Positions 60,300-64,000 of a DNA stretch of 64,000 nt are shown here, piece by piece. Every line of letters starts with the position of its first letter. The stretch's first letter is position 1. Made by a program: the position numbers and the translations under genes. The notes under the pieces are model-generated. The model was not told the DNA's origin. It did not search any database and saw nothing but the letters and a program-made list of their open reading frames with translations. Source of the stretch: JAGWBF01 sp965116325 (GTDB taxonomy: Bacteria; Chloroflexota; Dehalococcoidia; Lucifugimonadales; JAGWBF01); contig OZ220675.1 in the NCBI GenBank assembly GCA_965116325.1, positions 1,240,001 to 1,304,000 of the forward strand, in the 5' to 3' direction.

Positions 60300-60728
60300 C
60301 TACTCGCTTTCCTGGCCCTGGTCCGTCCTATACAACGCATCGGCCACCTCACGTATCCTGGCGAAGCTGGCCGATGCATAATCGCTGGCTTCATACTTCT
60401 GTATCTGCTGTTCCTTGAGCCCCATACGGTCCGCCAGCTCCTTTTGGGTCAGCCCCTGGGCGATCCGAGCCTTGATCAGGACATCGGGCAAGTCTGCAAC
60501 CACGTTCAGCCCTTCCATCCCGAACTCGCCCTTCTTCAGGGCTTCGTACTCCGCCAACTCCTTCTCCAGGTCCGCCAGCTGGCTTCGCACGGCATCCCTG
60601 CGGGCCTTTGCGATGAGGGGGTGCACATTCGCCCCCTCTCCCGCATCCATCTCTAGCCGCTCCAAGGTTCCAGAGAACCTGTCCGCCTGGGCCTTCGTTA
60701 TCTTGTACTGCCGTTCGTTCTTTATCAT
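60300..60728 (-). CDS. XRE-family antitoxin-like protein
   Basis: 142 aa. The first 75 residues form a helical region (MIKNERQYKITKAQADRF and LADLEKELAEYEALKKGE), as in HigA/COG5499-type antitoxins. A helix-turn-helix (about residues 88-135) follows, with ARIAQGLTQKELADRMGLKEQQIQKYEASDY. It overlaps the upstream DUF6932 gene by 4 bp, and a palindrome lies at the operon's -10 box. Autoregulation is an inference from this organisation. The toxin-first order is that of higBA/mqsRA-type modules. Confidence 0.82.
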   Translation of the reverse strand: MIKNERQYKITKAQADRFSGTLERLEMDAGEGANVHPLIAKARRDAVRSQLADLEKELAEYEALKKGEFGMEGLNVVADLPDVLIKARIAQGLTQKELADRMGLKEQQIQKYEASDYASASFARIREVADALYRTDQGQESE

Positions 60729-61165
60729 CTCGGGTCTCTCAGGTCGATGGCGATTATCCCCTTCGGTTCCCCTTCCTCCCTGTCCCGTTGGAAGAATTCA
60801 AGAAATGAGAACCCGTCGTCATCAGCAACGATGGAAGCCGGAAACAGCTCACCCATATATCTGCCTTTCTGGGTAGCCCTGCCCGCATCGAAGGTCAGCA
60901 GCGCCGGGTCCAGCAGGTGCGGATCGACCCCATCCTCCTCCCAGCAGGCATCGAAGTCGTTCGGGAACTCCTTATCGGTGACGAAGCTTCCGTCGACGTA
61001 TACCCTCCGGCAGCCTGCTCCCTTAAGGTCGTTCAATGCATCCTTGAGGCCAGCCATGAGACGCTCCCTCCACAAGCTGCCCCCAAACCTATCGGCGACT
61101 TCCCCCCAGCTAGCCAGGTGCACCCCTGCGGGTAGGAGCCCCCTGGCATCAAACTGAGGTATCAC
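60725..61165 (-). CDS. DUF6932 (nucleotidyltransferase-like) protein, putative toxin
   Basis: 146 aa. VYVDGSFVTDKEFPNDFDACW (split as VDGSFVT then DFDACW) contains GS followed nine residues later by DxD, the minimal nucleotidyltransferase catalytic motif of MNT-type enzymes. The N-terminal PQFDARGLLPAGVH and later FPASI are family features. GTG start at 61165, six nucleotides after the -10 hexamer, so the mRNA is probably leaderless. It overlaps the XRE gene by 4 bp. The pairing suggests a toxin-antitoxin module in which this is the nucleotidyl-transfer toxin, but that is inference, not proof. Confidence 0.75.
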   Translation of the reverse strand: MIPQFDARGLLPAGVHLASWGEVADRFGGSLWRERLMAGLKDALNDLKGAGCRRVYVDGSFVTDKEFPNDFDACWEEDGVDPHLLDPALLTFDAGRATQKGRYMGELFPASIVADDDGFSFLEFFQRDREEGEPKGIIAIDLRDPR

Positions 61166-61168
61166 AAC

Positions 61169-61200
61169 ACAACGATATCATTGTCTTATCCCCGCGTCAA
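61169..61200 (-). promoter_or_regulatory. Promoter and palindromic operator of the DUF6932-XRE pair
   Basis: On the minus strand TTGACG (61195-61200), a 17-bp spacer, and TATCGT (61172-61177). A 16-bp near-perfect palindrome, ACAACGATATCATTGT (61169-61184, plus strand), covers the -10 box, with one mismatched pair. This is a good candidate for XRE autorepression. The GTG start is six bases after the -10 box. Confidence 0.65.
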
Positions 61201-61244
61201 GCACCCTCGTGACATTTCCATTGAATGCCCTTCCAGCACCGGGC

Positions 61245-62486
61245 CTACTCTGCCCCCGGCGGGAGCATGGTTATGACGGGCCGGCGGTTGGCTAGGTATT
61301 CGGGGGTTACGAAAGAAGACCCGGAGCCGTACTCCCGGGTGCACTCCTTGACCACATCGAACACCTCGGGCCTGAAGGTCAGGAAGGACGGGGTTATCTC
61401 CTGCTCCAGGGTCTGGCGCATCAGCGTGCCGCTCAGGTCCTGTTTGCTATTCCGGTGCCCGCACAGCCCTTCGTAAGCCACCCCTTCGCAGGTGGGGCAG
61501 TGCCACCACTCTCCCATTGTGACTGGCATGATGCCGATGGGCGGTATCTCCTGGAATATCTGGTGGGAAGCCCTGGGATCGTAGAACGACCCTACTCCCG
61601 CGTGGTCCCGTCCGAACATGTGGTGGGTGCAGCCCATGTTCTTGCGGACGATGGCGTGAAACACCGCTTCCTTGGGACCGGCATAGCGCATGTCCCACAT
61701 CAGCACCGACGTAGCGTGCACATCCTCGGCGAAGTAGCCAGCGTTTCGCAGGGCATCCTGGGCCAAGACGATAGCTTCGTCGATGTAGTCCCCAATGCGC
61801 TTTTCCCCGATGACCGCGCTCACCAGCACACCATCGGCGCCCGAGGCGAACCAGGCGCCTTTCATAAATCCCTCATGGCCCACGTGGGGTACGTTCCTGG
61901 TCTGGTGGGCCACCACCCGTTCCCACCCCTTGTCGGCCAGCATCTTCCTGAGCTGGGCAGGAGGGTACCAGAAGCGGTCGAAGGGAGGGTTAATCCCGGG
62001 TTCGTTAACCAGGGCGACCTTCCCACCTAAGAATCGGTCTTTTAAATTGAAGGTGCGGACAACACCGGGATGACCCTGGTCCGTCGTCCCGTACACATGC
62101 CGGGCCATGTACTCCAGGTCGTAGGAGAAGACCTGCTCCACCTCCAGCGTTGCCAGCGGTTGGTCTTGGTAAGTGAGCAACAGCGTATCGCCTTCGTCCA
62201 AGGCCAGCTCATCGACCTCCTGCTCGGATATATCCAACACGATGGGGATGCTCCAGACATACCCGCTGGCCAAGGCCATCCTCTCCAGGACCGCATCCAC
62301 ATCCTCCTTCACCATGAACCCTTCCAGGGGAGAGAAGACGCCGTAGGCGATGTTGATGCACTCCCGGGCTATCTGGTCATTTACAGCTATGGACTTTAGG
62401 GCCCCGTAGGAGGAAGCGGAGAGGGCGAGATGGGTTATCCGTTCCACAAGACGTCCACCGTGGGGGGATAGTGTGTTGTCGACCAT
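61245..62486 (-). CDS. sat: Sulfate adenylyltransferase (ATP sulfurylase)
   Basis: 413 aa from the ATG at 62486, where GAGGAG lies just upstream; an in-frame GTG at 62501 lacks a ribosome site. It makes adenosine 5'-phosphosulfate from ATP and sulfate. Motifs: TRNVPHVGHEGF (about residue 195, the HxGH-like ATP site), AGVGSFYDPRASHQI near 303 and GRDHAGVG near 297. A late CPTC...CGH segment (near 335-350) resembles the zinc-binding loop of thermophilic and dissimilatory types. The pathway could feed sulfite formation for the siroheme reductase at 14 kb, which is far away. Confidence 0.94.
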   Translation of the reverse strand: MVDNTLSPHGGRLVERITHLALSASSYGALKSIAVNDQIARECINIAYGVFSPLEGFMVKEDVDAVLERMALASGYVWSIPIVLDISEQEVDELALDEGDTLLLTYQDQPLATLEVEQVFSYDLEYMARHVYGTTDQGHPGVVRTFNLKDRFLGGKVALVNEPGINPPFDRFWYPPAQLRKMLADKGWERVVAHQTRNVPHVGHEGFMKGAWFASGADGVLVSAVIGEKRIGDYIDEAIVLAQDALRNAGYFAEDVHATSVLMWDMRYAGPKEAVFHAIVRKNMGCTHHMFGRDHAGVGSFYDPRASHQIFQEIPPIGIMPVTMGEWWHCPTCEGVAYEGLCGHRNSKQDLSGTLMRQTLEQEITPSFLTFRPEVFDVVKECTREYGSGSSFVTPEYLANRRPVITMLPPGAE

Positions 62487-62616
62487 CTTCTCCTCAATCA
62501 CTGGACTTTAGCCGCGGCATACCGGGGAAATGCTGCTAGCTGGGTGCGCACAATTCTAGTGGCCGCTAGGGTACGGCACAAGCTGTTGACCCACCATCCT
62601 GATGGGCGTCCCAGCA

Positions 62617-62645
62617 TTGACCCTCATAGTGGGCGCAGATACAAT
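62617..62645 (+). promoter_or_regulatory. Promoter for the EamA pair, giving a leaderless start
   Basis: TTGACC (62617-62622), a 17-bp spacer, and TACAAT (62640-62645), each five of six to consensus. The next GTG, at 62652, is six bases after the -10 hexamer, at the expected transcription start. A longer in-frame start at 62544 lies upstream of this promoter. Confidence 0.65.
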
Positions 62646-62651
62646 CCCGCT

Positions 62652-63089
62652 GTGCTAGCCATCATCTTCTCCCTTCTTGCCGCCGTGGGGTTCGGATCGG
62701 GGGCCATATTTGCCCGCCTCGGCTTGCAGGGAATGAAGCCAGCAACCGGCACCGCCATCTCCCTGGTGGTCAGCTTCGTCCTGACAGCCATCCTGGCCCT
62801 GTCCATAGAAAGGTCGGCTGTCTTTACCCTCCCCGCCATGGCCTTGGTGTGGTTCCTGGTGCTGGGTATCGTGAACTACCCCCTGGCCAGGCTGATGAAC
62901 TACACCTCGGTTAACCTGGTTGGAGCATCCAGGTCAGCCCCCATGATCTCCACCGCTCCCCTCTTTTCCGCCGTCCTCGCCATCATCTTCCTTGGAGAGG
63001 AGATGAGCCTGCTGGTGGGGTTGGGCACCGCCGCTATCGTGGTCGGCTCCATCCTGATCGTAATGGAGAGGACTCGTGCTCCTTCCTAA
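62652..63089 (+). CDS. EamA/DMT transporter, N-terminal half
   Basis: 145 aa from the GTG at 62652; the frame is open back to 62544, but the promoter argues for the shorter form. Five hydrophobic helices begin with LAIIFSLLAAVGFGSGAIFARLG and the C-terminal SAPMISTAPLFSAVLAIIFLGEEM is the EamA signature of one repeat. Full EamA carriers have ten helices in two repeats. The second repeat is the next ORF, in a different frame and overlapping by 14 bp. Either two subunits are made by coupled translation, or a one-base frameshift split one gene. Confidence 0.75.
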   Translation: MLAIIFSLLAAVGFGSGAIFARLGLQGMKPATGTAISLVVSFVLTAILALSIERSAVFTLPAMALVWFLVLGIVNYPLARLMNYTSVNLVGASRSAPMISTAPLFSAVLAIIFLGEEMSLLVGLGTAAIVVGSILIVMERTRAPS

Positions 63090-63540
63090 ACTGAACATGG
63101 GCGGCCAAAGCAAGGCCCTGGGCTTTGCCATGGCCTTGGGCGCGGGATGCTGCTACGGGGCCACCAACGTCATCGGCAAGCTGGTGGTGGACGAGTACTC
63201 CCACCCCCTCCTCGTGTCCGCTTTCGCCCTGTTCTTCGGCATGGTCATTATGCTTTCCCTGACCCATGCCGACGTCCCGAAGGCCGTAGCCAGGTCCCGA
63301 GGCTCCCTCCTACCGATCATCATGGCAGGGGCCTGCTCCGGGGGCGGTGTAACCCTGACCTACTTTGCCCTGAGCCTCACCGAGGTGATCATCGCCGCTC
63401 CCATCATTGCCAGCGCCCCCCTGGTCACCCTGGTCCTAGCCCACCTGGTGCTCCGGGGGTTGGAACGGGTGACTTGGCAGCTGGTCCTGGGCACCCTCAT
63501 GATCGTCGGAGGCATTGTCCTGGTGGTATTCGGCAGGTAG
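63076..63540 (+). CDS. EamA/DMT transporter, C-terminal half
   Basis: 154 aa. Five helices with ATNVIGKLVVDEYSHPLLVSAFALFFGMV at the start and LTEVIIAAPIIASAPLVTLVLAHLVL near the end, the second EamA repeat. The GTG start lies inside the first ORF, with no separate ribosome site visible. The substrate is unknown; such carriers export metabolites or take up small solutes. The stop is 35 bp from the convergent comEA, and no terminator is seen. Confidence 0.72.
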   Translation: MLLPKLNMGGQSKALGFAMALGAGCCYGATNVIGKLVVDEYSHPLLVSAFALFFGMVIMLSLTHADVPKAVARSRGSLLPIIMAGACSGGGVTLTYFALSLTEVIIAAPIIASAPLVTLVLAHLVLRGLERVTWQLVLGTLMIVGGIVLVVFGR

Positions 63541-63575
63541 GTCCTTCAAGGCACTGGCCGGTCCCACCATCTGCC

Positions 63576-64000
63576 CTACTCGGCCACCGGCCCCACATAC
63601 ACGAGGTCAGCTATGGCCTCCAGGGTAGCTGGTCCGATACCCCGCACCTCCACAACCTCTTCCACCGAGGAGAAGGGGCCGACCTCGTTCCTGTAGGTCA
63701 CAATGGCGTTGGCTTTCACCTCCCCGATGCCCGGGAGAACCTGCAGCTCTTCGGCGGTAGCAGAGTTAAGGTCGATCCTGGACTCCTGCCCCAGTTCGAC
63801 CCCATCGGGCAGGTCGTCGGGCGTCGGTTCGGAAACATCCGGTGTGCAGCCGTCGTTGACGGAGGGAACATGGTATTGGGACCCGTCCCTCACCCGGGCT
63901 GCCAGGTTGACGCAGGAGAGATCGGCGCCCCATAGCGCTCCCCCCGCCGCCACCACCGCATCCTCCACCCGGTCACCGGGAGCTACGACATATACCCCAG
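63576..64000 (-). CDS. comEA: ComEA-like DNA-binding protein (5' truncated)
   Basis: The gene runs past the right edge; the visible frame adds VYVVAPGDRVEDAVVAAGG at the edge, an SLBB domain start, so the N-terminus and any signal/membrane helix lie outside. The C-terminal helix-hairpin-helix pair is RIDLNSATAEELQVLPGIG with VEVRGIGPATLEAIA (about the last 65 residues), the ComEA DNA-binding unit. It binds double-stranded DNA at the cell surface in natural transformation. It converges with the EamA pair. Other competence genes would be beyond the window. Confidence 0.88.
   Translation of the reverse strand, partial: GVYVVAPGDRVEDAVVAAGGALWGADLSCVNLAARVRDGSQYHVPSVNDGCTPDVSEPTPDDLPDGVELGQESRIDLNSATAEELQVLPGIGEVKANAIVTYRNEVGPFSSVEEVVEVRGIGPATLEAIADLVYVGPVAE

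Overview
The window looks like a chromosomal contig from an uncultured Chloroflexota bacterium, most likely class Dehalococcoidia and perhaps SAR202-like. The evidence is GC-rich coding, surface proteins with Pro-Thr 'TPEPTATP' stalks, a fused GT39/DUF2298 (Chlor_Arch_YYY) membrane protein, several luciferase-like flavin oxidoreductases, a HemQ-type coproheme decarboxylase, and a complex I operon without the NADH-oxidising subunits. This placement is inferred from gene content; no rRNA gene or species marker was compared. I see no phage, IS element, CRISPR array or plasmid module.  Layout. 1-1.4 kb: two Pro-Thr stalk surface proteins, the first cut by the window edge. 1.7-4.5 kb: a flavin oxidoreductase, a polysaccharide deacetylase, and an FmdB-dtd pair. 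4.5-8.6 kb (minus): tRNA-Ser(GCU), miaB, nadA, nadC, and a DinB-fold protein. 8.9-13.8 kb: MFS exporter, Lrp-type regulator, aconitase and HemQ. 13.9-16.3 kb: a siroheme sulfite/nitrite reductase preceded by a promoter, a 16-codon leader peptide with a Cys codon, and an attenuator-type terminator. 16.3-20.8 kb (minus): small membrane protein, VOC protein, acyl-CoA ligase and rarA, with a degenerate 12-bp repeat array between the last two. 20.9-24.1 kb: CPBP protease, trpA, aroH and DAHP synthase. 24.2-29.7 kb: ribF, tyrS, a class V aminotransferase, serA and a coiled-coil protein in one run. 29.8-39.8 kb (minus): a LOG-like protein, eno, gap, the 1536-aa GT39-YYY protein, a flavin oxidoreductase and DUF1015. 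39.9-41.5 kb (minus): amidase with a tiny AtzG/GatC-like partner and a clear terminator.  41.6-52.3 kb (minus): an 11-subunit complex I operon, nuoABCDHIJKLMN, without nuoE, nuoF or nuoG. Two small extra genes are embedded in it, a HicB-like 96-aa ORF between nuoC and nuoD and a 63-aa ORF between nuoI and nuoJ. 52.4-55.0 kb: divergent GSA-type aminotransferase and threonine synthase sharing overlapping promoters. 55-60.3 kb (minus): PAC2, two Rid-family proteins, MBL hydrolase, flavin oxidoreductase, amidohydrolase and RNase HI. 60.3-61.2 kb (minus): a toxin-antitoxin-like pair (nucleotidyltransferase-like DUF6932 and XRE) with a palindromic operator over its -10 box. 61.2-64 kb: ATP sulfurylase, a two-ORF EamA transporter and a truncated ComEA.  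Most genes are core metabolism: NAD, serine, threonine, tryptophan, shikimate, sulfate assimilation, lower glycolysis and respiration. The most promising observations are the putative cysteine-responsive leader of the siroheme reductase, the DUF6932-XRE module with its operator and apparently leaderless start, the extra small ORFs in the complex I operon, and the 12-bp repeat array.
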